This document shows positions 26,418 through 35,546 of a DNA stretch of 64,000 bases, piece after piece. Where the stretch lies: positions 248,001 to 312,000 of the forward strand of contig CAVSDL010000009.1 in the NCBI GenBank assembly GCA_963726775.1, given 5' to 3'. The stretch comes from CAIWHR01 sp963726775 (lineage in GTDB: Bacteria > Pseudomonadota > Gammaproteobacteria > Burkholderiales > Casimicrobiaceae). The position numbers were made by a program, and so were the translations under genes. The notes beneath the pieces are model-generated. The model searched no databases. It was given only the letters and a program-made list of their open reading frames with translations, and had not been told where the DNA came from. Position 1 is the first letter of the stretch. Each line of letters opens with the position of its first letter.

Positions 26418-27428
26418 ATGTGTACATCGATTAGAAAAGTCCTGGCAGCGAGCGCCGTCGCCTCTGGCTTGACCCTTTTTGCCATTGCCGGCGCCGTGGC
26501 GCAGACGCCAATCACCTTCCAGCTCAACTGGGTGGCTGGCGGATCAAACGCAGGCTTCGCAGCAGCAGTCGCGGAAGGCTTTTACAAGGACGTTGGACTG
26601 GACGTAACGGTTGTCCAGGGCAATGGGTCTGGCAACACGGCGCAGCTGGTCGCAAGTGGTCGTTCGCAGCTCGCGTACGCAGATGCGGTCGCGATCAGTC
26701 AGTTGATCGCAAAAGGCGCTCCGATGAAGGTCGTGTCCACCATCTACCAATCGAATCCGAACGAAGTCTCGGCGCTGAAGAAGACCGGTATCAAGTCGAT
26801 CAAGGACCTCACCGGCAAGAAAGTGGGGGTTCCATCCGGTTCATCGCAGACGACGATGCTTCCCTTGTTCCTGAAGGCCAACAACCTGAAGGAATCGGAG
26901 GTGAATCTCATCAACATGCCGGCCACGTCGATGGTGCCTTCGCTGCTGCAGGGCCAGGTCGATGCCATCCTGGGTTCGATCGATGCCTATCAAATCCAGG
27001 CCGAGGCACAGGGTGCGCAACTGGACAATTTCAGATTTGCCGACTATGGGGTACCTACGGTAAGCACCTCGATCTTCGCCAGCGACAGCTACATCAAGGA
27101 CAATCCGGAGATCATCAGGAAATTCATTGCGGCCAGCCTCAAAGGCTGGAGCTTCGCTCTTGATCATCCCGAGAAGGCGGTGAAGGATCTGAAGATCGTC
27201 TTTCCCGAGATGAACGAAAAGCTCGCTGCCGCGGAACTCGCGGCCATCACGCCGTTGTTCTGCAGCGGCGGGGCGAAATACATCGGCAAGGCGGAAGACG
27301 CATTGTGGGTCAAGACCCAGGATCTCCTCTCGGAGGTCAAGCTGCTTCCCGCAGGTCAGGACCCCAAGAGCTACTACACGAATGCGTACTTGCCGCCTGA
27401 ATCGCAGATGCGCGCGTGCAAGCCCTGA
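26418..27428 (+). CDS. ABC substrate-binding protein, NMT1/THI5-like
   Basis: This is the periplasmic receptor of the importer, 336 residues. ATG 26418 follows GAGAGGAG, and the signal peptide (VLAASAVASGLTLFAIAGAVAQ) is clear. The NMT1/THI5 pattern is visible: FQLNWVAGGSNAGF, AAVAEGFYKDVGLDV, then SGRSQLAYADA and KSIKDLTGKKVGVPSGSS (about residues 135-150). Members bind pyrimidines, sulfonates, riboflavin or aromatic acids, so the ligand is open. Linkage to the IclR catabolic genes implies it imports the pathway substrate. Confidence 0.85.
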   Translation: MCTSIRKVLAASAVASGLTLFAIAGAVAQTPITFQLNWVAGGSNAGFAAAVAEGFYKDVGLDVTVVQGNGSGNTAQLVASGRSQLAYADAVAISQLIAKGAPMKVVSTIYQSNPNEVSALKKTGIKSIKDLTGKKVGVPSGSSQTTMLPLFLKANNLKESEVNLINMPATSMVPSLLQGQVDAILGSIDAYQIQAEAQGAQLDNFRFADYGVPTVSTSIFASDSYIKDNPEIIRKFIAASLKGWSFALDHPEKAVKDLKIVFPEMNEKLAAAELAAITPLFCSGGAKYIGKAEDALWVKTQDLLSEVKLLPAGQDPKSYYTNAYLPPESQMRACKP

Positions 27429-27468
27429 CGCTTAGACGTTGCCAGTCGAACACGAGAGGAGCCCGTCT

Positions 27469-27984
27469 TTGGCCGACGAACGACGAACCGGCCTCCGGTA
27501 TGCCGACCTTCACGTGGGGATGGCATTCCGGAGCCCCGGACGGACCATCACGGAGGCCGATCTCGTGGGATTTGCCGGTCTCACGGGGGACTATTCGGAG
27601 CTGCACACCAGCGACGTCTATGGCAAGAACAGTCAGTTCGGACGCCGGGTCGCCCATGGATTGCTCGGGCTGGCCTATGCGCACGGCCTGATGTGGGCCA
27701 GAACCGGCGAACTTCGCGAAACGGCAATCGCCTTTCTGGGAATCAGCGATTGGAAGTTCATCGGGCCAATTTTCATCGGCGACACCATCTTCGTGAACTA
27801 CCGGATCGGCGAACTGCGGGATAGCAAGTCCAAACCGACGCAGGCGATCGCAGTTTTCGATGTGTCGGTCGTGGACCAGAACGAAAGAATCGTGCAGCGC
27901 GGACGCAAAGCGCTTCTGCTCTCGAAAGTCCCGCTGTCGGCCGTCTCGGCGTCGATCTCGCCCGGCTCGGTGACGAAGGCATGA
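27469..27984 (+). CDS. MaoC-like (R)-hydratase
   Basis: The product is about 171 residues with a hot-dog fold of the MaoC type, which hydrates trans-2-enoyl-CoA or related thioesters. The conserved region ITEADLVGFAGLTGDYSELH (about residues 25-44) carries the catalytic aspartate and histidine, and VAHGLLGLAYAHGL follows. The start is probably TTG 27469, since GAGAGGAG stands just ahead. The earlier TTG 27439 has no such signal. It lies between the receptor and ATPase genes of the importer, an odd place that argues for one co-regulated unit. Confidence 0.8.
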   Translation: MADERRTGLRYADLHVGMAFRSPGRTITEADLVGFAGLTGDYSELHTSDVYGKNSQFGRRVAHGLLGLAYAHGLMWARTGELRETAIAFLGISDWKFIGPIFIGDTIFVNYRIGELRDSKSKPTQAIAVFDVSVVDQNERIVQRGRKALLLSKVPLSAVSASISPGSVTKA

Positions 27985-27997
27985 AAGTGGCCCCCGA

Positions 27998-28837
27998 ATG
28001 ACCGGCGGACAGGGAGAGGAAGTCAAGTCTGGCGTCCCGATCAGAATCAGCAATGTGTCAAAGACCTTTGGCGAAGACGACGACGAACCCTTTCTCGCGC
28101 TCAAGGAAGTCAGTTTCGACATCGAAGCGGGGGAGTTCATCTCCGTGGTCGGGCCGTCAGGATGCGGGAAGAGCACGCTGATGCTCATGGTGGCGGGGCT
28201 TCTGAAGCGCAGTCACGGCGATATCGACGTAGCGGGCAAATCGGTGACGAAACCCATCACCGATGTCGGGATCGCCTTCCAGGACCACTTGCTCCTCGAG
28301 TTCCGCAATGCCATCGACAACGTGACGCTGCAGGCCGACATTCGTGGACTGCCCAAGAAGAAGATCGAGGCGAGAGCCAGGGAGCTTTTCCAGCAACTCC
28401 GCCTGACTCACGCCATGAAGAAGTATCCCCGCCAGCTCTCCGGTGGCATGCGTCAGCGAGTCTCCCTCGTTCGCACTCTTGTACACGACCCTTCGGTGAT
28501 TCTGATGGATGAGCCGTTCGGAGCACTGGACGCCCTGACGCGTCTGCAGGTCCGCATGGATCTGGAAGCCCTCTGGCTCCGCCGCAGGCCCACAGTGCTT
28601 TTCATTACTCATAGCGTGGAGGAGGCAGTGGGACTCTCCGACCGCATTTTGGTGATGACTCCCAGCCCGGGCGAGGTTGTGGAAGAAATCAAAGTGGAAC
28701 TCCCCCGTCCCCGGCCCATCGTACTGGGCGATGCTCCGGAATTCGCCGCGTACGTCGACAGGATCCACAAGCATTTCGAAAGGATGGGCGTGCTCCACGG
28801 TATCGACGTTCCTGAGGCTCGGGTGGACCGATCATGA
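27998..28837 (+). CDS. ABC transporter ATP-binding protein (SsuB/TauB type)
   Basis: This 279-residue ATPase energises the permease at 25.4 kb. Walker A is GPSGCGKST (about residues 52-60), the Q-loop is AFQDHLLL, the signature is LSGGMRQRV (about 147-155), Walker B is VILMDEPFGALD (about 166-177) and the H-loop is FITHSVEEA. It is separated from its permease and receptor by the maoC gene, only 13 bases upstream. Confidence 0.9.
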   Translation: MTGGQGEEVKSGVPIRISNVSKTFGEDDDEPFLALKEVSFDIEAGEFISVVGPSGCGKSTLMLMVAGLLKRSHGDIDVAGKSVTKPITDVGIAFQDHLLLEFRNAIDNVTLQADIRGLPKKKIEARARELFQQLRLTHAMKKYPRQLSGGMRQRVSLVRTLVHDPSVILMDEPFGALDALTRLQVRMDLEALWLRRRPTVLFITHSVEEAVGLSDRILVMTPSPGEVVEEIKVELPRPRPIVLGDAPEFAAYVDRIHKHFERMGVLHGIDVPEARVDRS

Positions 28838-28994
28838 GGAGCATTCGGGCTCTTCGAAGGTGCGGTGGCTCGCTCGGCGAGCAACCCGGCCGGTCCGAAG
28901 ACGCGGTCGGATCCGGGTCGTTCGCGGCCTCGAAAGGCGCGCCTTGCGCAACCGGCGGATCTTTGCACGTCCGCGGCAGGATCGTGGCACGATC

Positions 28995-29804
28995 ATGAAT
29001 AGTGGCGCCGGCAGCGAAGCGTCGCAGGGAAATTCGAGGTCGCTCGTTACGGTAGCCTTCCACGGGATGATCGCTGAGGTTGCGATCAACAGCGGTCCGA
29101 TCAACCTCGTGAACAAGGAAATGCTGCGCGCTTTCAACGGCGTGCTCGCGGACGTTGCCGCCAGTACAGACATCCGGTGCTTGATCCTGCACGGTGGAGA
29201 TGCGCGCGCCTTCTGCGCCGGAAGCGACATCAGGGAGTTTGCGCATCTCCGGCAAGATGCCAGCGAACACAAGATTCTTTTCGAGGACATGGTGCTCAGG
29301 CATTTGGCTCGCATGCCGATGCCAACGATCGCCGCCATCGACGGCCCGGCCCTCGGCGGCGGCCTGGAACTCGCCCTCGCGTGCGACCTTCGCGTATCCC
29401 GGCGCGGAGTCGCCATGGGCCTCACCGAGTCTCGTCTCGGCGGACTTGCGGGGAATGGCGCCCTGAGGTTGACGCGTCTTGTAGGCCCCGCGCGAGCCAA
29501 ACAGATGCTGTTTACCGGCGATACCGTTTCCGCCGACCAGGCCCTGGCTTGGGGTCTCGTGAACCTCGTCACCGAGGAATCGGCGCTGGAGGGAGCTCGG
29601 CAACTTGCCGCCACCATCGTCTCGCGCGGCCCCGTCTCCAACAGGCTCGCCAAAGAGCTTGTGGATGCCGCCCAGGATCTTCCCCTTGACGCCGGATTGT
29701 CGATGTCGACAAGGGCTCAGCAGGAAATATTCGATGGCAGCGATCTCCACGAAGGCGTCGCTGCGTTCTTTGCCAAACGGTCGCCGGAATTCAAGGGTCG
29801 ATGA
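28995..29804 (+). CDS. enoyl-CoA hydratase/isomerase family protein
   Basis: The 269-residue crotonase-fold enzyme acts on acyl-CoA thioesters. The oxyanion-hole elements are ARAFCAGSDIREF (about residues 72-84) and AIDGPALGGGLELALACD (about 115-132). The second catalytic position falls in GLTESRLGGLAGNGA, where the glutamate of ESRLG is retained. It may be a hydratase or a decarboxylase/isomerase, since the fold does not decide. The 158 bases between it and the ATPase carry an open frame joined by ATGA overlaps at both ends, but it is not protein-like. Confidence 0.85.
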   Translation: MNSGAGSEASQGNSRSLVTVAFHGMIAEVAINSGPINLVNKEMLRAFNGVLADVAASTDIRCLILHGGDARAFCAGSDIREFAHLRQDASEHKILFEDMVLRHLARMPMPTIAAIDGPALGGGLELALACDLRVSRRGVAMGLTESRLGGLAGNGALRLTRLVGPARAKQMLFTGDTVSADQALAWGLVNLVTEESALEGARQLAATIVSRGPVSNRLAKELVDAAQDLPLDAGLSMSTRAQQEIFDGSDLHEGVAAFFAKRSPEFKGR

Positions 29805-29882
29805 GCTTGCCCATGAAGCTTGACTCGCCTGGGCCGGGCGCGGGGAAAAACGTCGTCATCCGGGGACACTGAAAAGCGGAAC

Positions 29883-31502
29883 ATGGAAAAAATCTCGGCA
29901 GACGAAGCGGCTCGCCTTGTGGCCGATGGCGACGCAATCCTGATCAGCGGTTCGGGTGGTGGGCATTCGGTACCCGAGGCCCTGCTCGCCGCGGTCGAGC
30001 GGCGCTTCATCGCGGAAGGCAAGCCGCGAGGACTGACGTCGGTGAGCGTCGTAGGCGTGGGCGATCGGGCCGCTTTGGGCGCCAGTCATCTTGCACACGA
30101 GGGTCTGCTCGAGCGAGCCATCACGAGCGCCCTGGTCGATTCGCCCGGTCTGGTGCGGCTGGCCGCGGAAAACAAGATCGAAGCCTACACGCTTCCGCAG
30201 GGCGTGCTGTCGCAACTCATGCGCGACATGGCGGCCGGGCGCCCCGGTCTCATTACCAAGACGGGCTTGCACACTTTTGTCGATCCGCGGCAGCAAGGCG
30301 CCCGGCAGAGCCCGCGTACTCCGCCGGATTTTGTGGAAGTCATCAACCTCGCCGGGGAGGAATGGCTGTTCTTCAAGCCGGTGCCCGTCAGCGTCGCCTT
30401 CCTGCGCGGTACGACCGCCGACGAGGACGGCAACGTGACGATGGAGCAGGAGGCCGTGTTTGGCGAGATGCTTGCCATGGCGCAGGCGACGCGCCACGCC
30501 GGGGGCACGGTGATCGTGCAGGTCAAGCGCATGGCCCGTCGCGGAACGCTTCCCGCCCAGCAGGTGAAGATTCCGGGCATCCTGGTCGACTTCGTGGTCG
30601 TCGATGCCGAACAGCGCCAGACCTACGCCACCGACTACGACCCCAGCTATTCCGGCGAATTGCGCATCCCGGTCGACGACATCAAGCCGCTGCCATTCGG
30701 CCCGCGCAAGGTGATCGTCCGCCGCGCCGCGATGGAGCTGTTTCCGGGCGCCGTCTGCAACCTAGGCGCCGGCGTGTCGACAGGGATCTCGACGATCGCC
30801 GCAGAAGAAGGTTTGCTCGATTCGGTCTTTCTTACCAACGAACAAGGTCTGATCGGCGGTGCGCCGATCACCGGCCGCGACTCCGGCGGGGCGCAGAATT
30901 TTTCGGCGATGATCGATCAGCCGGCACAGTTCGACTTCTACGATGGCGGGGGATTGGACGTGGCCTTCCTGTCGTTCGCCGAAGTCGACCCACAGGGCAA
31001 TGTCAACGTCAGCCGCTTCGGCGACAAGATCATCGGCGTCGGCGGATTCATCAATATCAGCCAGAACGCCAGGTGCGTCGTCTTCAGCGGCACGCTGACG
31101 GCCGGCAATGTCGACGTTACCTGGGAACAAGGCAAGACCGTCATTCGCATGGAAGGCCGCCATAAGAAGTTCGTTCCAAAGCTCGAGCAGATCTGCTATA
31201 GCGCCAGCATGGGACGCGAGCGCGGGCAGGTGGCGCTCTTCGTCACCGAGCGCGCGGTGTTCCGGATCGGCGCAGAGGGTTTGGAGTTGATCGAGATCGC
31301 ACCCGGGATCGACCCCCAGCGTGATGTCATTTCGAAGATGGGTTTTGAGCCCCGTGTTGCGCGCGACCTCAAGCCCATGGATGCGCGCATCTTCGATTCC
31401 CGCCTGATGGGTCTCGCGGCGCATGTGCATGGCAAGGCGCGCGAGTTTCGGTCGCGACGCGTCGCGCAGTGGCACGAGGCTCGCGAACAGGGCAAGAAAT
31501 GA
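29883..31502 (+). CDS. acyl-CoA:acetate/3-ketoacid CoA-transferase (YdiF-type)
   Basis: This is a 539-residue single-chain family I CoA-transferase, with alpha and beta halves fused. It moves CoA from acetyl- or succinyl-CoA to a short acid. The alpha half shows ILISGSGGGHSVPEALL. The catalytic glutamate is in LTNEQGLIGG (about residue 320), and the beta half has the GVGGFINIS and CVVFSGTL segments. It would activate the pathway acid for MaoC and the crotonase encoded on either side. The start ATG 29883 fits family length. Confidence 0.88.
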   Translation: MEKISADEAARLVADGDAILISGSGGGHSVPEALLAAVERRFIAEGKPRGLTSVSVVGVGDRAALGASHLAHEGLLERAITSALVDSPGLVRLAAENKIEAYTLPQGVLSQLMRDMAAGRPGLITKTGLHTFVDPRQQGARQSPRTPPDFVEVINLAGEEWLFFKPVPVSVAFLRGTTADEDGNVTMEQEAVFGEMLAMAQATRHAGGTVIVQVKRMARRGTLPAQQVKIPGILVDFVVVDAEQRQTYATDYDPSYSGELRIPVDDIKPLPFGPRKVIVRRAAMELFPGAVCNLGAGVSTGISTIAAEEGLLDSVFLTNEQGLIGGAPITGRDSGGAQNFSAMIDQPAQFDFYDGGGLDVAFLSFAEVDPQGNVNVSRFGDKIIGVGGFINISQNARCVVFSGTLTAGNVDVTWEQGKTVIRMEGRHKKFVPKLEQICYSASMGRERGQVALFVTERAVFRIGAEGLELIEIAPGIDPQRDVISKMGFEPRVARDLKPMDARIFDSRLMGLAAHVHGKAREFRSRRVAQWHEAREQGKK

Positions 31503-31665
31503 CGCAAGCTATGCGCAGTGTGATCCTTGCGCGCCTGCGAGTTACTTTGCTGCTCTCGGGCACGGTGCACCCAGCATTCGTTCGGACGTGTGGTCGCGAT
31601 CAAGCCCTGTAGTGGACGACAACGCGGCGCTCGAGACCCATGGACATTGAACTGCCCGAGTGGCG

Positions 31666-32961
31666 ATGAAACGGCTCTTGCTGGGTTGCATTGCCGATGA
31701 TTTCACCGGTGCAACCGACCTTGCGAACAACCTCGTACGCGCCGGCATGCGCGTCGTGCAGGCGATCGGCGTCCCGGAAATCGCGCCGGACACGGATGCC
31801 GATGCGGTGGTGGTGGCGCTGAAGTCGCGCACCTTGCCTGGCAAAGAAGCCATTGCCCTGTCGTTGGACGCATTGAGATGGCTGCAAGCGCAGCGTGCCG
31901 AGCAAATCTATTTCAAGTACTGCTCCACTTTCGACAGTACTGCGCAAGGCAACATCGGTCCGGTGACCGAGGCGCTCATGGACGCATTGGCAGGGCGGGA
32001 AGGCGCGGATTTCACTATTGCCACACCCGCGTTTCCCGACAACCAGCGTGCTGTATTCAAGGGACACCTGTTTGTCGGCGACGTACTGCTCAATGAGAGC
32101 GGCATGCAGAACCATCCGCTCACGCCCATGAAGGATTCCAATCTCGTGCGGGTGCTGCAGTTGCAATGCCGCCGCAAGGTTGGCCTGATCGACTACGCGG
32201 TGATAGCGCAGGGCGAAGCCGCCATTCGCGCGCGCATCAGCGAGCTGCGTGCGCAGGGTGTGGGTCTGGCCATCGTGGACGCGATCTCCAACGATGACCT
32301 GCTGCGGTTGGGGCCGGCACTCAAGGGCATGCCGCTCGTGACCGCAGGCTCGGGCGTAGCGATTGCCCTGGCTGCCAATTTCGGAATCGCACCGTCGCAT
32401 GCCGCCAGCGCCTTGCCTCCAGCCAAAGGCTCGCAGGCCGTGGTGTCGGGAAGTTGCTCGCTGGCTACACTCCGGCAGGTACGCGCCTTTATCCAGGCGG
32501 GTGGACCGGCGTTCGCTATCGACGCGTTGCAGATCGCTGCCGGGGTCGACGTAACGGCGCAGGCGCTGGCTTGGGCCGCGCCCCTGTTGCCTGACGGGCC
32601 CGTGCTGATTTACTCGACAGCCGATTCCAATGCAGTCAAATCGGTCCAGGAGCAACTCGGCGTGCAGCAGGCCGGGGCCCTGCTGGAGGGCACGCTGGCC
32701 GCGGTCGCCCGCGGTCTGGTCGGTCTTGGTGTACGCCAGCTGATTGTGGCGGGCGGCGAAACCGCCGGCGCGTGCGTACAGGCGCTGAACATCTCGCAAA
32801 TGAAGATCGGCCCGCAGATCGACCCCGGTGTTCCCTGGTGCCACGCCCAAGCCCATGCCGATCCCGAGGCAGGGCTGCATCTGGCGCTCAAGTCCGGCAA
32901 TTTCGGCGCCGAAGAGTTCTTCGACAAAGCCTTTGCAATGCTGGCATCAAGCGCAGCCTGA
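31666..32961 (+). CDS. otnK: four-carbon acid sugar kinase, OtnK-like (DUF1537)
   Basis: OtnK enzymes phosphorylate 3-oxo-tetronate (four-carbon acid sugars) with ATP. The 431-residue product starts MKRLLLGCIADDFTGATDLA, the DUF1537 N-terminal hallmark. FDSTAQGNIGPVTEAL and TPAFPDNQRAV (about residues 85-130) line the substrate site. The C-terminal nucleotide-binding part shows VSGSCSLATLRQ and VAGGETAGACVQAL. GTG 31660 two codons earlier is also possible. OtnK works directly before OtnC, whose gene opens this arm, so kinase and decarboxylase form a pathway pair although their genes are 6 kb apart. Confidence 0.85.
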   Translation: MKRLLLGCIADDFTGATDLANNLVRAGMRVVQAIGVPEIAPDTDADAVVVALKSRTLPGKEAIALSLDALRWLQAQRAEQIYFKYCSTFDSTAQGNIGPVTEALMDALAGREGADFTIATPAFPDNQRAVFKGHLFVGDVLLNESGMQNHPLTPMKDSNLVRVLQLQCRRKVGLIDYAVIAQGEAAIRARISELRAQGVGLAIVDAISNDDLLRLGPALKGMPLVTAGSGVAIALAANFGIAPSHAASALPPAKGSQAVVSGSCSLATLRQVRAFIQAGGPAFAIDALQIAAGVDVTAQALAWAAPLLPDGPVLIYSTADSNAVKSVQEQLGVQQAGALLEGTLAAVARGLVGLGVRQLIVAGGETAGACVQALNISQMKIGPQIDPGVPWCHAQAHADPEAGLHLALKSGNFGAEEFFDKAFAMLASSAA

Positions 32962-33381
32962 CTATTCGCCGGCGTAGGCTGTGAGAAACAGGGACTTTCC
33001 CAGCGAGACGAAGAAGTCCTGATACTGCTTCGGGTCCTCGATGGGCGTCACGTTGAACTGTGCATTGGCTCGCACCCATACGCGGTCGCTGCCGTGCGGG
33101 CGGACCGAAACGGTGATCCGGATCTGATCGCGATCCATCTTCGTCGCGCTCACGGTCCCGAGGAGCAAGTCGGCGCGGTCGATTACAAATCCGAGGTCCT
33201 GCAGCGTCGAAATCGCGGCACGAAGCACCCGTGTCTTGTCGGCCGTATCGAACGTGCGCGACTGGTAGCTGCGTTTTTGCAGCTGTGTTTCGTCGCCGAC
33301 ATCCAGCACGCGCTGATTTGTCGTAGAGCAACCGCTGAGCAGCGAGATGGCGACGATCGCAATCGCGACGAGCGCTTTCAT
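32962..33381 (-). CDS. small lipoprotein, paralogue of the gene upstream
   Basis: The 139-residue product has a lipoprotein signal (LLSGC, cysteine at about residue 18). The mature part contains ISTLQDLGFVIDRADLLLGTVSATK, a motif shared with the neighbouring gene (GVLQDLGFNLENSETRLGVLTASK). It ends with a conserved FFVSLGKSLFL. The start overlaps the neighbour's stop by four bases. The gene abuts otnK tail to tail with no gap. The function is unknown. The protein is probably anchored to the inner face of the outer membrane. Confidence 0.75.
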   Translation of the reverse strand: MKALVAIAIVAISLLSGCSTTNQRVLDVGDETQLQKRSYQSRTFDTADKTRVLRAAISTLQDLGFVIDRADLLLGTVSATKMDRDQIRITVSVRPHGSDRVWVRANAQFNVTPIEDPKQYQDFFVSLGKSLFLTAYAGE

Positions 33382-33911
33382 ATTTTCTGCGCCTCGATGA
33401 ATACGGACTTCGACACCCGTTCGTAGAATTCCCGGTAAAGCGGGGCATCGTGGAGGGATTCGACATACACGCTATTGTCTGTTCGCCGGACAATGCGTTG
33501 CATCGTCACGCGCACGAAGTGGCTGTCGGCCATGGGCCTGCCGTGTCTGTCGATGACCGGCCGGACGACGAGGGTCACCCGCACCGTCTGGTCCTTGCTG
33601 ACGGCCATGATGGGACCACGAAGCAGGACCATGAGGATCGCAGCCGCGATCTCGCCGGGCTCGACGGCGCTCCGCTGTTTGCTGGCGGTCAGCACGCCGA
33701 GCCGGGTTTCGGAGTTCTCGAGATTGAATCCCAGGTCCTGCAGCACGCCGGCACCCGCGGATATCAATTCTTCCTCGCGGATGCCGTCATAGCGCCGGGT
33801 TTCGATCTGCCGCCGCTGCATGATTTCCGGCGTTACGACGAAGGAATCGGGCGGGATGGTTGCGCAGCCGGCGATGAGGCATGCTGCAAGCAGGGCAGAC
33901 AGCCGTTTCAT
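33378..33911 (-). CDS. lipoprotein of the same paralogous family
   Basis: The 177-residue product carries the lipobox LIAGC at about residues 12-16. The body repeats the pattern of the downstream gene with LQDLGFNLENSETRLG, and adds a hydrophobic stretch (IAAAILMVLLRGPIMAV) and a C-terminal YREFYERVSKSVFIEAQ like the FFVSLGKSLFL end of its neighbour. Three lipoprotein genes follow one another on this strand, spaced 1 to -4 bases, so they form an operon. The longer open frame upstream of ATG 33911 is not protein-like. Confidence 0.75.
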   Translation of the reverse strand: MKRLSALLAACLIAGCATIPPDSFVVTPEIMQRRQIETRRYDGIREEELISAGAGVLQDLGFNLENSETRLGVLTASKQRSAVEPGEIAAAILMVLLRGPIMAVSKDQTVRVTLVVRPVIDRHGRPMADSHFVRVTMQRIVRRTDNSVYVESLHDAPLYREFYERVSKSVFIEAQKI

Positions 33912-33912
33912 G

Positions 33913-34368
33913 TCAGAAGGTCGATGCGTGATAGGCGAAGTCGCGTACTTTCCCGGCACTGTCGAACTTGACGACGACGGTGAGGGTGCGCTGGCTTGTC
34001 GACGACGCGCCCGCGGCGTAGCCAACGCTGCCGCTGGGCCCCCCCACGACACTCGAGCCAAATCCGAGGATCAGCGCATTGACACCGCCGTTGCTCGTGG
34101 AATAAACATGATCGGTGGCGATCTTGTCGTAGATCCAGACCTCCCTGCGTTCGTCGTCGGTCGACACGATATTGGGTGATCCAAGGGCTTCGGCGACGCT
34201 TGCGCCGCTCATTCCCACGCGTATTTCCCGTTGCACCTTGCCGACCGTCATCCGATCGGCCGAATCAGTTTGAACGTCGGCCCTGTGGTACGCGGCGGTC
34301 TGACATCCGGCGAGCAGCGCGGCGGCGAAGAGACTCGGGGCGATACGACCGATCATTCCTGCGGACAT
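33913..34368 (-). CDS. lipoprotein with a BamE/SmpA-like domain
   Basis: The 151-residue product has the lipobox LLAGC (about residues 19-23). It has a BamE/SmpA-like core, GKVQREIRVGMSGASVAEALG (about residues 46-66), then an acidic turn and VWIYD, as in OmlA-type proteins that help outer-membrane assembly. The glycine-rich tail (GFGSSVVGGPSGSVGYAAG) is unusual for BamE. ATG 34368 has GGGAG at useful spacing. It is the first gene of the three-lipoprotein operon. It is not the housekeeping BamE by length, so it is probably an accessory variant. Confidence 0.7.
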   Translation of the reverse strand: MSAGMIGRIAPSLFAAALLAGCQTAAYHRADVQTDSADRMTVGKVQREIRVGMSGASVAEALGSPNIVSTDDERREVWIYDKIATDHVYSTSNGGVNALILGFGSSVVGGPSGSVGYAAGASSTSQRTLTVVVKFDSAGKVRDFAYHASTF

Positions 34369-34466
34369 GATTGAGCTCCCTTTCCAAGACATTCGTCGAT
34401 TCGAAGTGAGATGCGGGGTTGCGGAGGTCCCGGACCTGCAGATCCCTCGACGCGAGCGCCACGCTT

Positions 34467-35237
34467 CTACTGGGGTACTCCGGAAAAGACGCCGCTCATC
34501 CGGCAGTTTCCGCCAGTATTCGCCACGGCCCAACGGCCTTCGATGCCCAATGACGTCGCCTTGATCTCGTCGAGTTTCGCAGTGCTGCCGGATCCATCGC
34601 TGCACGTCCAGGCTGCCGCGGGAATCCGGAACAGTTGACCGGCCTGTATCGATGGACCCGACATCGTGCAGGTACCCAGCCCGAAGAAGTCGAATTCAAC
34701 CTGCAGTTGGCCACCAGGGGATTGCGCCACGCTCAGCAGGATCGGACTGGCGAACGGTCCGTCGTCAGCGCTGGCGGCGCATTGCGACGCGGTGCCGGCA
34801 ATGCTCGCCATGTAGCTGCCGGACAGCGCAATCGGCGTAAGTGTCTGCCGCTGGATGTTCTTTGCGACCGTCACGCCGGTGACGTTGTAGGTCAGGATTC
34901 CCGCGTCTGCGGCGGTAGGTCGAAATTCGACACCGCCGACCGGTGTCGTGGTGACCTCGGCGATGCTGAATGGATTGGTGCCAAACCATGGTCCGGTGGT
35001 CGCGTACAGCGGGCCCGCGAAGTTTCCGCCGGCGTCGAGCGTCATCCCTGCGGCGTACCAGATCGGTTCGTGACCGGCACCGTAAACAAAAAACGTTGCA
35101 AATATGTACCTGTTGCTCTGCGCAAAATTGACGCCCCATCCGGACTCGGCGGGGTTCCACCAGATGTCGCTGTAATCGGTGGCTTCGACGCGGAAAACGG
35201 CGAAGCAGAGGAGCAAGGTGAGGAACGTGCGCTTCAT
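34467..35237 (-). CDS. secreted protein with WWNPxESGWG motif
   Basis: The 256-residue protein has a signal peptide (FLTLLLCFAVFRVEA). The mature N-terminus carries DIWWNPAESGWGVNFAQ, a motif that recurs in exported betaproteobacterial proteins of unknown role. A FATFFVYGAGHEPIWYAAG strand pattern follows. Four cysteines in the C-terminal half could form two disulfides. ATG 35237 is supported by the signal peptide; the frame further upstream is noise. It is transcribed away from the BTAD regulator, and the regulator's repeat arrays lie in the shared 478-base intergenic region. Confidence 0.7.
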   Translation of the reverse strand: MKRTFLTLLLCFAVFRVEATDYSDIWWNPAESGWGVNFAQSNRYIFATFFVYGAGHEPIWYAAGMTLDAGGNFAGPLYATTGPWFGTNPFSIAEVTTTPVGGVEFRPTAADAGILTYNVTGVTVAKNIQRQTLTPIALSGSYMASIAGTASQCAASADDGPFASPILLSVAQSPGGQLQVEFDFFGLGTCTMSGPSIQAGQLFRIPAAAWTCSDGSGSTAKLDEIKATSLGIEGRWAVANTGGNCRMSGVFSGVPQ

Positions 35238-35467
35238 GTTGGCGACTCCTTTCGCTGCACGGTTCGGCGGTCGGTCGCGGATGCGCCGATCCAGGCCGCT
35301 CCATGCGGTGTGGCCACCCGGTTCGGAACCACTTGACCTGCGCTCATATCGTGACTCCCGAGCACAGGCGAGGCGATCGGCGAAACTCCACCGCCAATGT
35401 CCCGAACCCTGCGCCATGGTGAATCCCGTCCTGGGGTGCTGATGGCGTCATCGTCCTACAGTCGGGA

Positions 35468-35496
35468 TTGCAGATGACTTACGGAGGGCTTACGGA
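35468..35496 (+). promoter_or_regulatory. heptamer array A (SARP-like binding site) upstream of the BTAD regulator
   Basis: Three heptamers lie in phase every 11 bases: TTGCAGA (35468-35474), TTACGGA (35479-35485) and TTACGGA (35490-35496). The 4-base spacers are TGAC and GGGC. Direct heptamers with 4-base spacers are the recognition pattern of SARP-type BTAD activators. Confidence 0.6.
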
Positions 35497-35546
35497 TCGG
35501 TGCCAACCGTCGCCTCCACCTGCGTCGGGACGGATGTCCGGACGCG

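Noticed and set aside
28834..28997. 54-codon frame between the ABC ATPase and the crotonase gene with ATGA overlaps at both ends
   Set aside because: No ribosome-binding sequence, no hydrophobic or conserved pattern, and Arg/Gly/Ser-rich composition typical of random high-GC reading.
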